A stretch of DNA of 64,000 nucleotides from an uncultured Lachnospiraceae bacterium (lineage in GTDB: Bacteria; Bacillota; Clostridia; Lachnospirales; Lachnospiraceae): contig USGM01000006.1 in the NCBI GenBank assembly GCA_900554205.1, forward strand, positions 4,186 through 68,185, read 5' to 3'. A program made the position numbers and the translations under genes. The notes under the pieces are model-generated. The model was not told where the DNA came from, ran no database searches, and saw nothing but the letters and a program-made list of their open reading frames with translations. The first letter of the stretch is position 1. Each line of letters opens with the position of its first letter. Below, in pieces: positions 34,465 to 42,582 of this stretch.

Positions 34465-35268
34465 TTATTTTGTAAGGGTCACATTGGTACCATATACTTC
34501 GATCTGGGTGAGCGCCGGGAACGGAGACGGATCGTCCGCCTTGATGAGATTACACAGCTCGATCCATGTGATCTCCCGCTCCGGAAAGGTCAGCACATGT
34601 GCCCGCGTCGATTTCTCCAAAGGGAAATCCATACTTCCTCCGTCGGAAAAGTTCAGGGTCACCTGCACCCACCAGTTGTCATGAGGGAAATCCGAGCGTG
34701 TATACAGAACAACCTTGTCCGTCCTGATCTTTCTCCCGAATTCCACCTTCATCGCCGCGTCGTCCTGACGGTTGATGCCCCACGACTGATAGGGCCACTG
34801 TCCGTGGGAGAGGTTCGCGCGCACACCGTCTATCGCATTCTTTGCCGCGAAGACCGCCTCACCTCTCGTCTCCACATTCGCGGTCGCATGGGGATAGCAC
34901 GGGACATCGCAGTGCTGATCTGCCGGGTTCAGCGCAAGGTTGCGGTAGCTTTCGATCTCGTCCTTCCTCGCCAGTTCCGCGTAGAGATAATGCCTGTCCC
35001 CGCTGAAAACCTTTGGTGAACAGCTGATTCTCTTCTCGCCGAAGGGAATCGCGTAGGAAACCGTCTTTTCCGTGAGATACACAAACGCTGCACCGAGTGC
35101 ATCATCCACCTGCCAGTTCAGATAGCAATCCTTCTCCGATACGGTCAGCTCGATCCGGTCTCCCTCCTGGTAGGTATGCATGCACACCAGATCCACAAAG
35201 CCCTCACCGTTGCTGACACAAATCGTGTTGTCGAATTTGTCGATCACTTTCAATGATAATGTAGCCAT
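34465..35268 (-). CDS. Putative carbohydrate-binding (F5/8 type C-like) protein
   Basis: 267 residues without signal peptide or membrane segment. The second half (about 110-265) has the pattern of a discoidin/CBM32-like beta-sandwich: NLALNPADQHCDV, ENRG-like AAKNAIDGV, QSWGINRQDDAAMKVEFGRKI, DKVVLYTRSDFPHDNWWVQ and a closing TQIEVYGT. The first half is a smaller beta-rich domain I do not recognise. It starts the minus-strand operon with GH88 and faces the heparinase-like gene, so binding of uronic-acid oligosaccharides or a lyase-like helper role is inferred. The cytoplasmic location is odd for a binding module. Confidence 0.65.
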   Translation of the reverse strand: MATLSLKVIDKFDNTICVSNGEGFVDLVCMHTYQEGDRIELTVSEKDCYLNWQVDDALGAAFVYLTEKTVSYAIPFGEKRISCSPKVFSGDRHYLYAELARKDEIESYRNLALNPADQHCDVPCYPHATANVETRGEAVFAAKNAIDGVRANLSHGQWPYQSWGINRQDDAAMKVEFGRKIRTDKVVLYTRSDFPHDNWWVQVTLNFSDGGSMDFPLEKSTRAHVLTFPEREITWIELCNLIKADDPSPFPALTQIEVYGTNVTLTK

Positions 35269-35316
35269 TTCAAATCCTTTCCCCTCTGTAACACTTTTCT
35301 GTTTCTTTTTCTTTAT

Positions 35317-35345
35317 ATTATGCTATACTTAGCATAAATAAGCAA
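35317..35345 (-). promoter_or_regulatory. Promoter of the sugar-binding/GH88 operon
   Basis: Minus strand -35 TTGCTT (35340-35345), 17-bp spacer, -10 CATAAT (35317-35322). The spacer is covered by the palindrome at 35318-35337. Confidence 0.6.
35318..35337. promoter_or_regulatory. Palindromic operator shared by divergent promoters
   Basis: Perfect arms TTATGCTA and TAGCATAA flank TACT. The plus -10 TATACT (35324-35329) for the heparinase-like gene lies inside it and the minus -10 CATAAT overlaps its edge, so one regulator could close both promoters. No regulator gene lies next to it in this window. Confidence 0.65.
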
Positions 35346-35368
35346 GCATCTCTTAGAGGAGAATATAC

Positions 35369-37189
35369 ATGGAAATGCGGTTTCTGGACACGGCAAAGAA
35401 CTTTCTGGAGAGCGGCGCAAAGCTGCTGCCCTTTTCACCTTTTCCCCCGGCAAGCAACCGGGCGGCATACGATGGACTTCCCGCAGAGCTTAAGGAGCGG
35501 CTGACCGCCGCCGGCGAGACCTGTCTCGGCTATCAGTATCCGCCGATCTACGCCACCTCGTTTATGGCATTTAAGCGCACCGGCAACCGCACGGACTTTG
35601 AAAAGCTGTATTTTCAGCGCAGATACCGCCTGAATTCCCTTGTGGTCGCGGAATGCATCGAGAACAGCGGACGCTTTCTGGATGATATTATAAACGGCAT
35701 CTTCGCGCTCTGCGAGGAGAGCGGCTGGCAGCTTCCTCCACACAATGCCTACCGGCGCGATCAGGCGCAGGAGCTTCTGCCGGATGCCACGAGACCTGTT
35801 CTTGATCTTTTTGCCTGTGAGACGGGCGCACAGCTCGGCTGCATTTATTATCTGTTAAAGGAGCAGCTTGACGCTGTAAGCCCGGTGATCTGCGCACGGA
35901 TTCTCGACGAGCTGAACCGGCGCATCGTCACCCCCTATCTCTCGGAGCATTTCTGGTGGATGGGGCAGGGCGAAGAGCCTATGTGCAACTGGACGCCATG
36001 GTGTACCCAGAATGTATTGCTCGCCGTCTTTCTCACGGAAAATCCGCAGGACATCCGGCGGGCGGTTCTCGAAAAGGCTGCCGCAGGCTGTGACTTCTTC
36101 CTGAAGGATTACGGCGACGACGGCTGCTGTGACGAGGGTGCGCAATATTTCCGGCGCGCAGGTCTCTGCCTCGATGCCGCTGTCGATCTGATGAACAGCG
36201 TGACGGGCGGCGCATTCCGCCAGCTCTACGAATGGCAGAAGATGAAAAATGTCGCCTCCTACATTGAAAATATGCATGTAGATGGGGCTTACTACTTTAA
36301 TTTTGCCGACTGCTCCCCCGTCCCGGGAAGAGCGGGCGTCCGCGACTATCTCTTCGGAAAGCACACTGCACAGCCGTCGCTGATGCGGTTCGCCGCGAAG
36401 GATTTCCAGACGGCGCAGGACGAAATATATGACGAGGAGATTTATCAGTTAAGTCTTTACTACCGGCTGCAAAATGCCTTTTACTACCGTGAGGTCATGT
36501 CCTACGATACCTCAGCCCCGCTGTCTGCGGGAGACATCTATTATCCGAGCATCGGTCTCTTTATCGCAAGAAGCCCGCTGTTCGCCCTCGCCGTCAAGGC
36601 GGGTGACAATGACGACAACCACAATCACAACGACACGGGAAGCCTGACGCTCTACAAGAATGGACAGCCTGTACTTGCGGACATTGGCGTGGAGAGTTAT
36701 ACTGGAAAGACCTTCTCCGCGCAGCGGTACGAGATCTGGACGATGCAGTCCGGCTACCATAACCTTCCCACGCTTGACGGACAGGATGAATGCGCCGGGG
36801 CGGATTACAGGGCTGTTGACGTGGAGACCTCCTTCGGAGCTGAGAACGCTTCCATCTCCATGGAGCTGGCGTATGCCTATCCTCCGTCAGACGGCAGCTC
36901 CTACTATCGCCGGACAGTCACGCTGGATAAGACTGCCGGACGGGTACTGCTGACAGACAAAACTGATTTTCAGAATGTCATTCTGAATTTTATTGTCTGC
37001 GAAAAGCCTGAAATTGAAGGAAACAGCTTAAAGCTTCCTGACAGCCGCATGGAATTTTCGGGTGCATCGCTTTTGACGGTGGAGACTCTCCCCATCACCG
37101 ATGCCCGCCTGCAGACCGCATGGAAGAGCGACCTCTACCGCGTCCGCCTGACAATGACAGAAAAAACCTTTACACTTGACATCAGATAA
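35369..37189 (+). CDS. Heparinase II/III family protein
   Basis: 606 residues. An alpha-helical N-terminal half (VFL-type WWMGQGEEPMCNWTPWCTQNVL, CCDEGAQYFRRAG) is followed by the heparinase II/III beta-sandwich with DDNHNHNDTGSLTLYKNGQPV near 415-435, whose His residues are typical of these lyases. Family members cleave uronic acid linkages by beta-elimination, giving the unsaturated ends that GH88 then removes. There is no signal peptide, unlike most secreted lyases, so it should act on imported oligosaccharides. GAGGAG precedes the ATG. It is divergent from the GH88 operon around a common palindrome. Confidence 0.85.
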   Translation: MEMRFLDTAKNFLESGAKLLPFSPFPPASNRAAYDGLPAELKERLTAAGETCLGYQYPPIYATSFMAFKRTGNRTDFEKLYFQRRYRLNSLVVAECIENSGRFLDDIINGIFALCEESGWQLPPHNAYRRDQAQELLPDATRPVLDLFACETGAQLGCIYYLLKEQLDAVSPVICARILDELNRRIVTPYLSEHFWWMGQGEEPMCNWTPWCTQNVLLAVFLTENPQDIRRAVLEKAAAGCDFFLKDYGDDGCCDEGAQYFRRAGLCLDAAVDLMNSVTGGAFRQLYEWQKMKNVASYIENMHVDGAYYFNFADCSPVPGRAGVRDYLFGKHTAQPSLMRFAAKDFQTAQDEIYDEEIYQLSLYYRLQNAFYYREVMSYDTSAPLSAGDIYYPSIGLFIARSPLFALAVKAGDNDDNHNHNDTGSLTLYKNGQPVLADIGVESYTGKTFSAQRYEIWTMQSGYHNLPTLDGQDECAGADYRAVDVETSFGAENASISMELAYAYPPSDGSSYYRRTVTLDKTAGRVLLTDKTDFQNVILNFIVCEKPEIEGNSLKLPDSRMEFSGASLLTVETLPITDARLQTAWKSDLYRVRLTMTEKTFTLDIR

Positions 37190-37203
37190 AAGGATACAAA
37201 CCT

Positions 37204-38589
37204 ATGATTTACTCCCTTCGAGACATGACATGGCTCTTTCTGCTCTATTCCTTTGTGGGATGGTGCATTGAGGTCTGCTATGCTGCCATACAGCGGAAAA
37301 AATTCATCAACAGGGGCTTTGTAAGCTGCCCGCTGTGCCCGATATACGGCTTCGGCGCCGTTCTGTTCTGCCTGTTTCTTCCCGAGCTGACCGGAAATCT
37401 GTTCTTTCTCTTTCTGGGTGGCATGATTCTTGCCACGCTTCTGGAGTACAGCACCGGAATGCTGATGGAAAAGATCTTTAATAAAAAGCTGTGGGATTAC
37501 TCGCAGATCCGATTTAATCTCGGCGGCTATGTCTGCCTGCGCTATTCCCTGCTCTGGGGACTGCTTGCCGCCCTGACGATGTTGTATGTCAATCCGTTTC
37601 TGTGCGGTATTTTTGACAGGATTCCGCACACGCTGTCCACGGTTCTGCTGTGGATCGCCGTCGGTATTCTCCTTCTGGATTTCGTGACCACGGCAATGGC
37701 TGTCCGCGGCATGAAGGTCAATGTGAAGCAGCTGTCCTCCCTCTCCGAGGGTATACAGCACACCTCACATCTACTGGAGAATCGGCTGACTGCCGCTGTG
37801 CAGAAGCGAATGGTAAAGTCCTTCCCTTCGATCAGCAGAGAGAGCATTGAAAACAGCCTTCGAGAGCGCAAGGCGAAAAAGGAGCGTGCGGTCTTCGCTG
37901 AGGGCTGCAGCTTTTACAAACTGGTCTCCCTGTTCTTCATCGGCGCCTTTCTGGGCGACATCACGGAAACCATCTTCTGTCTTATTACAATGGGCAGACT
38001 GATGAGCCGCAGCAGCGTGATCTATGGTCCTTTCAGCATTGTCTGGGGACTGGGCTGCTCCTTCCTGACCCTGTTTCTGTACCGCTACCGGAATAAAAAT
38101 GACCGGCACATCTTCCTTGCAGGCACACTTCTCGGCGGCGCTTACGAATACATTTGCAGCGTTTTCACGGAGCTTGTCTTCGGGACAATATTCTGGGATT
38201 ACAGCGGCTTCGCATTTAATCTGGGCGGGCGCATCAATCTGTTGTACTGCTTCTTCTGGGGTATTGCCGCCGTGATCTGGCTGAAGCTGATCTACCCGCG
38301 GATATCGAAGCTGATCGAGAAAATACCGAAGCGAACCGGAACGATCGTGTTTAACTGCCTGATCGTCTTCATGGTGGCAGACATGGCAATCTCCTCTCTT
38401 GCGCTTTACCGCTATACCGAGAGGCAGTCCGAAACGGTATCTGCATGGGCGGAAGACTCCGATGAGGAAGGTTCCGGCGAAGCAGCGGACTCCGGCGACG
38501 GCTTATCCGCCTTGAACGATTTCCTCGACCGGCATTATAATGATGACAGAATGGAAAAAATTTATCCCAATGCTAAATTTGTAAACTGA
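37204..38589 (+). CDS. Duplicated PF06541 (CmpB-type) membrane protein
   Basis: 461 residues with about ten hydrophobic segments. Two halves repeat the same order of motifs. Half one has FVGWCIEVCYAAI, RGFVSCPLCPIYGFGAVL, LEYSTGMLMEKIFNKKLWDY and FNLGGYVCLRYSLLWGLLA; half two has IGAFLGDITETIF, SSVIYGPFSIVWGLGC, YEYICSVFTELVFGTIFWDY and FNLGGRINLLYCFFWGIAA. This is the family labelled putative ABC-transporter type IV permease; function is unknown and no ATPase is adjacent. The C-terminal 50 residues are acidic. It lies 14 bp after the heparinase-like gene and 15 bp before the PilZ gene, so all three may form one plus-strand operon. Confidence 0.85.
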   Translation: MIYSLRDMTWLFLLYSFVGWCIEVCYAAIQRKKFINRGFVSCPLCPIYGFGAVLFCLFLPELTGNLFFLFLGGMILATLLEYSTGMLMEKIFNKKLWDYSQIRFNLGGYVCLRYSLLWGLLAALTMLYVNPFLCGIFDRIPHTLSTVLLWIAVGILLLDFVTTAMAVRGMKVNVKQLSSLSEGIQHTSHLLENRLTAAVQKRMVKSFPSISRESIENSLRERKAKKERAVFAEGCSFYKLVSLFFIGAFLGDITETIFCLITMGRLMSRSSVIYGPFSIVWGLGCSFLTLFLYRYRNKNDRHIFLAGTLLGGAYEYICSVFTELVFGTIFWDYSGFAFNLGGRINLLYCFFWGIAAVIWLKLIYPRISKLIEKIPKRTGTIVFNCLIVFMVADMAISSLALYRYTERQSETVSAWAEDSDEEGSGEAADSGDGLSALNDFLDRHYNDDRMEKIYPNAKFVN

Positions 38590-38604
38590 CGAAGGATGAA
38601 AGAT

Positions 38605-39279
38605 ATGCGCATAGGAGAACTGAAACCGAAACAGAATATCACCCTGCTGGTAAATGCAAACGGCACCTTTCTGACCTTTGAATCAGTGATTCAGGAGGTA
38701 ACCCCCCTGAAAAATCTGATTTTTGCCGAAGCTGTCATAAGCAACGGCAAGCCGGTCTCCTTCCGGGGCAAAAATATCATGGTCAGCCTGCTGGTCTATT
38801 TCGACGAGGAGAAGCCGATTCTCTTTAAGAATGTTTCCACCAAGCTGTTTAAGCGCAGCGGCGGCGATTACTGCTACGGTATCGCCACCATTGCGGAAGG
38901 GCATGTCTATAACCGCCGCGAAAATTTCCGCTGCTACATAGGACTGGAAAGCTCCATACAGTGCGGCAGCAACACCGCCGCGCATCCCGCCATCATAAGA
39001 GACATCAGTTCCACCGGCTTTGCCGTTGTCTGCGACGCGGATGTTTCTCTGGAACCCGGTCAGCTGGTTCACACGGTTCTGAATGACAGGCCGCTCGACG
39101 GCGGTGTCTCCTATTCCTTTCAGCTCTATGGGCTTGTGGCGCGCATTCAGGAGCTTGAAAACGGAAAACGTTTATTCGGCTGTAAGCTGAACAATCCAAT
39201 CCATGGGCTGGATAAATATATCGTGGAAAAGGAACGTATCCGTCTGAAAAACAGCAACGGAGGGAATCTTTGGAACTGA
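38605..39279 (+). CDS. PilZ domain protein (cyclic di-GMP receptor)
   Basis: 224 residues from the ATG at 38605 (GAAGG 9 bases upstream); an ATG 9 bases earlier sits on that site. An N-terminal YcgR-like beta domain (1-about 95) precedes a PilZ domain with the binding motif RRENFR in VYNRRENFRCYIG and DISSTGFAV, the two elements that hold cyclic di-GMP. YcgR-like proteins slow flagella or control secretion. A link to the GGDEF enzyme at 1-2.6 kb and the chemoreceptor is plausible. Its last codons and stop form part of the terminator hairpin. Confidence 0.9.
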   Translation: MRIGELKPKQNITLLVNANGTFLTFESVIQEVTPLKNLIFAEAVISNGKPVSFRGKNIMVSLLVYFDEEKPILFKNVSTKLFKRSGGDYCYGIATIAEGHVYNRRENFRCYIGLESSIQCGSNTAAHPAIIRDISSTGFAVVCDADVSLEPGQLVHTVLNDRPLDGGVSYSFQLYGLVARIQELENGKRLFGCKLNNPIHGLDKYIVEKERIRLKNSNGGNLWN

Positions 39280-39294
39280 TTCCCTCCGTTTTTC
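39256..39294 (+). terminator. Intrinsic terminator built into the end of the PilZ gene
   Basis: AACGGAGGGAATC pairs perfectly with GATTCCCTCCGTT, 9-nt loop, followed by TTTCT. The 5' arm lies inside codons of the PilZ gene and the stop codon lies just before the 3' arm. Confidence 0.9.
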
Positions 39295-39305
39295 TATTGC
39301 TTTCC

Positions 39306-40181
39306 CTATTCCACAATTTTCCCATACATCTCCGGGCGTCTGTCGCGGAACAGGCCCCAGCTGAAACGCATCTCCTCCACCGCATCCAGATCAAAGGTAT
39401 GCAGAAGAATCCCTTCCTCCGTCCTCCCCGCGTCCTTCAGCACCTCCCCGGTCTCGTCCGTGATGAAGGAGGAGCCGTAAAAGACCAGCTCCGAGGACTG
39501 ATTGTTGTTGTCCTTCGTCGGCTGAACCGTTTCCCTGCCGACACGGTTTGCCGCGATCACCGGCACGACGTTCGCCGCCGCGTGCCCCTGCATACACCGC
39601 CGCCAGTGCGGCATGCTGTCACACTCTATGATGGGCTCAGAGCCGATTGCCGTCGGATAAAATAAAAGCTGCGCGCCCATGAGCGCCATGCATCTCGCCG
39701 CCTCCGGGAACCACTGATCCCAGCAGATCCCCACACCGATTCTTCCATAAGCTGTGTCCCACACGCGGAATCCCATGTTTCCCGGAGTGAAATAAAATTT
39801 CTCCTGATAGAAGTGATCGTCCGGTATGTGAGTCTTGCGGTAAATGCCGAGAACGGTTCCGTCGGCATCGATCACTGCAATGGAATTATAGGTCACATTG
39901 CCGTCCCGCTCGAAAAAACTGACCGGCAGCACGACCTTCAGTTCCCCCGCGACCCGGCGAAGGCGCTGTACCGCCGGATTTTCCTCAAGCGTCGTCGCCA
40001 GACCGTAGGAGCTATAGTTCCTCTCCTGACAGAAATACCATGTCTCAAATAATTCCGGCAGAAGGATCACCTGCGCCCCTTTTGCCGCCGCGTCGCGCAC
40101 CGCCTTCTCCGCCGCCTCCAGATTTTCTTCCCTCGATCGGTTGCAGTACATCTGCACCGCCGCCACTGTCACTTTTTTCAT
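39306..40181 (-). CDS. aguB: N-carbamoylputrescine amidase
   Basis: 291 residues from the second ATG of the pair at 40184/40181 (GGGAGG upstream). This nitrilase-family enzyme hydrolyses N-carbamoylputrescine to putrescine, ammonia and CO2. The catalytic triad is visible: Glu in LLPELFETWYF, Lys in YRKTHIPDD and Cys in GVGICWDQWFPE. PTAIGSEP and HWRRCMQGHAAAN are characteristic of AguB. It ends the polyamine cluster, 36 bp after aguA. Confidence 0.95.
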   Translation of the reverse strand: MKKVTVAAVQMYCNRSREENLEAAEKAVRDAAAKGAQVILLPELFETWYFCQERNYSSYGLATTLEENPAVQRLRRVAGELKVVLPVSFFERDGNVTYNSIAVIDADGTVLGIYRKTHIPDDHFYQEKFYFTPGNMGFRVWDTAYGRIGVGICWDQWFPEAARCMALMGAQLLFYPTAIGSEPIIECDSMPHWRRCMQGHAAANVVPVIAANRVGRETVQPTKDNNNQSSELVFYGSSFITDETGEVLKDAGRTEEGILLHTFDLDAVEEMRFSWGLFRDRRPEMYGKIVE

Positions 40182-40217
40182 CATTTCCTCCCGGTCTGTA
40201 ATAGATTAATTATTTCG

Positions 40218-41312
40218 CTACCTCGGTATCTGCTGCGTAATACAGTGAATATTCCCCCCACCGATCAGAATATCCCTTGTATTGATCTGTACGACCTCCC
40301 TGTCCGGAAACAGTCCCTGCAGAATCTCCCTCGCAGGCTCGTCCGCCGGATCTCCGAAGCCGGGCATGACAATGCTCCGGTTCGCAATATAGAAATTCAC
40401 ATAGGATGCCGCAAGACGCTCTCCCGGCGTGCGGGTCGGCTCATCCCAGCAGGTGTCAAGCCCGAGACATTCCTCCTCCGTCATTGTCACCGGCTTCGGC
40501 AGAGGCAGCTTATGCACACGGATGTCCCTTCCCCTCGCATCCACCGCCTTCTGTAAATATTCCAGACATGCTCTCGACATGGCATACTGCGGATCGTTCT
40601 CATCCTCCGTCCACGCCAGAACCACCTCACCGGGCGCGACAAAGGCGCAGATGTTATCCACATGCTCATTCGTTTCATCATGGTAAATTCCACAGGGAAG
40701 CCAGAGAATTGTGGATACATTCAGATAGCTTTTCAGATTATCCTCGATCTCCTCCCGCGTCAGCTCCGGGTTCCGCCCACGGCTCAGCAGGCAGCTCTCC
40801 GTCACCATACAGGTTCCCTCGCCGTCAACATGGATGGAACCGCCCTCCAGAATGAAATCCCGCTTGCAGTAAACGTCCTTTTCCAGCAGGTCGCAGAGCT
40901 TCCTCGCCAGCTTATTGTCCTTGTCCCATGGGAAATACAGCCCGTCATAAAGCCCGCCCCACGCGTTGAAGCCCCAGTCAATGCCGCGCACCTCTCCGTC
41001 CGCATTCCTGACAAAGGTGGGCGCATAATCCCTCGCCCATGCATCATTGCTGCTCATCTCGACAACACGGATATGCTCCGGCAGCATCGCCCGCGCGTTG
41101 TCATATTGTGCCTCGCTGGCACAGACCGTCACCTTCTCCGATCTTGCGATCGCCTCCGCGATCTGTACAAATGCCTTGCGCGCCGCATAGCCGCCGTACT
41201 GCCATGAGTCGGAACGCTCCGGAAATATCATGATACAACCCTCGTGAGGCTCAAATTCCGCCGGCATGCGGAAGCCGTCCTCCCTCGGCACAGAATCCCT
41301 AATAATCCTCAT
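40218..41312 (-). CDS. aguA: Agmatine deiminase
   Basis: 364 residues. It converts agmatine to N-carbamoylputrescine and ammonia. The guanidine-modifying fold shows SSNDAWARDYAPTFV, ILEGGSIHVDGEGT, the His in YHDETNEHVDN, and the catalytic Cys in GGGNIHCITQQ near the C-terminus. In other organisms agmatine deiminases can also accept aminopropylagmatine, relevant to the SpeE encoded upstream. Start at 41312 has AAGGAAG. It lies 9 bp after nspC. Confidence 0.96.
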   Translation of the reverse strand: MRIIRDSVPREDGFRMPAEFEPHEGCIMIFPERSDSWQYGGYAARKAFVQIAEAIARSEKVTVCASEAQYDNARAMLPEHIRVVEMSSNDAWARDYAPTFVRNADGEVRGIDWGFNAWGGLYDGLYFPWDKDNKLARKLCDLLEKDVYCKRDFILEGGSIHVDGEGTCMVTESCLLSRGRNPELTREEIEDNLKSYLNVSTILWLPCGIYHDETNEHVDNICAFVAPGEVVLAWTEDENDPQYAMSRACLEYLQKAVDARGRDIRVHKLPLPKPVTMTEEECLGLDTCWDEPTRTPGERLAASYVNFYIANRSIVMPGFGDPADEPAREILQGLFPDREVVQINTRDILIGGGNIHCITQQIPR

Positions 41313-41321
41313 ATTACTTCC

Positions 41322-42515
41322 TTACAACCTTCCTTTAAAATCCTGATACCCAAACTGTCTCACGATCTCGCACTCCCCATCCCGCCTCCGAAGCGCAATC
41401 GCCGGGAGCGGCATCCCGTTAAACGTATTGTTTTTCACCATGGAGTAGATCGCCATGTCCTCAAAAACCAGCCTGTCCCCCTCCTCCAGCTCTCTGTCAA
41501 AGGAGTAGTCACCGATAATGTCCCCCGCCAGACAGGTAGGCCCGCCCAGACGATAGGTAAAAGCTTTCTCTCCCGCGTCCCCGCTGTCGCGCAGGGGCGG
41601 TCTGTAGGGCATCTCCAGCACATCGGGCATATGGCATGCGGCGGAGGCGTCCAGAATGGCAAGCCGGAGCATCGCCCCGTCAGACGCTCCGCCCGGCAAT
41701 ACCGCGACCTCTGTCCTGCGCGTCTCAAGAACCATCGTCACAAGGAAGCCCGCATTCAATGCAACTGCCTCGCCCGGCTCTAAATACACCGTCAATCCGT
41801 ACTTCTCCTGCATCCGGCGGATGCAGTGTTCCAGCCTCGGTATATCATAGTCCTGCCGGGTGATGTGATGCCCGCCCCCGAAGTTAATCCATTTGAAATC
41901 TGCCAGATACTTTCCGAATTTCTCCTCCACGGCATCCAGGGTCTTTTCCAGATCATCGGAATTCTGCTCGCAGAGGGTGTGAAAATGGATTCCGTCCAAC
42001 AGCGACAGCAGCCGCTTCCCCTCCGGGGTGTCAAGCCCTGTCACAAACTCCTGCGCCGTCATGCCAAGCCTCGAGCCGGGCGCGCAGGGGTCGTAAATCG
42101 CATGTCCCTCCTGCGTGGAGCACTCCGGGTTCACGCGCAGTCCGATGCTCTTCCCCTCATGCTTTGCCCGCTCGCCGAACTTTTCCACCTGCCTCCATGA
42201 ATTGAAGACAATGTGGTCGCTGTATTTCAGAATCTCCCCGAAATCCTCCTCGCGGAATGCCGGGGAATAGATATGGTTCTCGAAGGGTGCGGCCATCTCT
42301 TCCGCACACAGCCTCGCCTCGTAAAGCCCGCTCGCCGTCGCCCCACAGAGATAGCGGCTTATCAGCGGATAGAGCGCATACATGGAGAATGCCTTCTGCG
42401 CCAGCAGAATCCTCGCCCCTGTCCGCTCCATGACACCCCGCAGCACCTTTAAGTTTTCTTCTATCAATGCCTCATCCACGACATAGCATGGTGTCGGCAA
42501 TTCTGACCATTTCAT
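41322..42515 (-). CDS. nspC: Carboxynorspermidine/carboxyspermidine decarboxylase
   Basis: 397 residues from the ATG at 42515; the frame extends far upstream into the opposite-strand serpin promoter region without a ribosome site. It is a PLP-dependent alanine-racemase-fold decarboxylase that makes spermidine from carboxyspermidine or norspermidine from carboxynorspermidine. Lys in LLAQKAFSMYALYP binds PLP, with NPECSTQEG, HFHTLCEQN, NFGGGHHIT, EPGEAV and GPTCLAGD as conserved parts. It partners with the dehydrogenase at 43884-45161, from which it is separated by the serpin gene on the other strand. Confidence 0.95.
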   Translation of the reverse strand: MKWSELPTPCYVVDEALIEENLKVLRGVMERTGARILLAQKAFSMYALYPLISRYLCGATASGLYEARLCAEEMAAPFENHIYSPAFREEDFGEILKYSDHIVFNSWRQVEKFGERAKHEGKSIGLRVNPECSTQEGHAIYDPCAPGSRLGMTAQEFVTGLDTPEGKRLLSLLDGIHFHTLCEQNSDDLEKTLDAVEEKFGKYLADFKWINFGGGHHITRQDYDIPRLEHCIRRMQEKYGLTVYLEPGEAVALNAGFLVTMVLETRRTEVAVLPGGASDGAMLRLAILDASAACHMPDVLEMPYRPPLRDSGDAGEKAFTYRLGGPTCLAGDIIGDYSFDRELEEGDRLVFEDMAIYSMVKNNTFNGMPLPAIALRRRDGECEIVRQFGYQDFKGRL

Positions 42516-42582
42516 ATTCTTTGAAACCTTTCGCTCTTTTTTTCGTCTATAAAGATAACAGAACAACAGGGAGGATACCACC

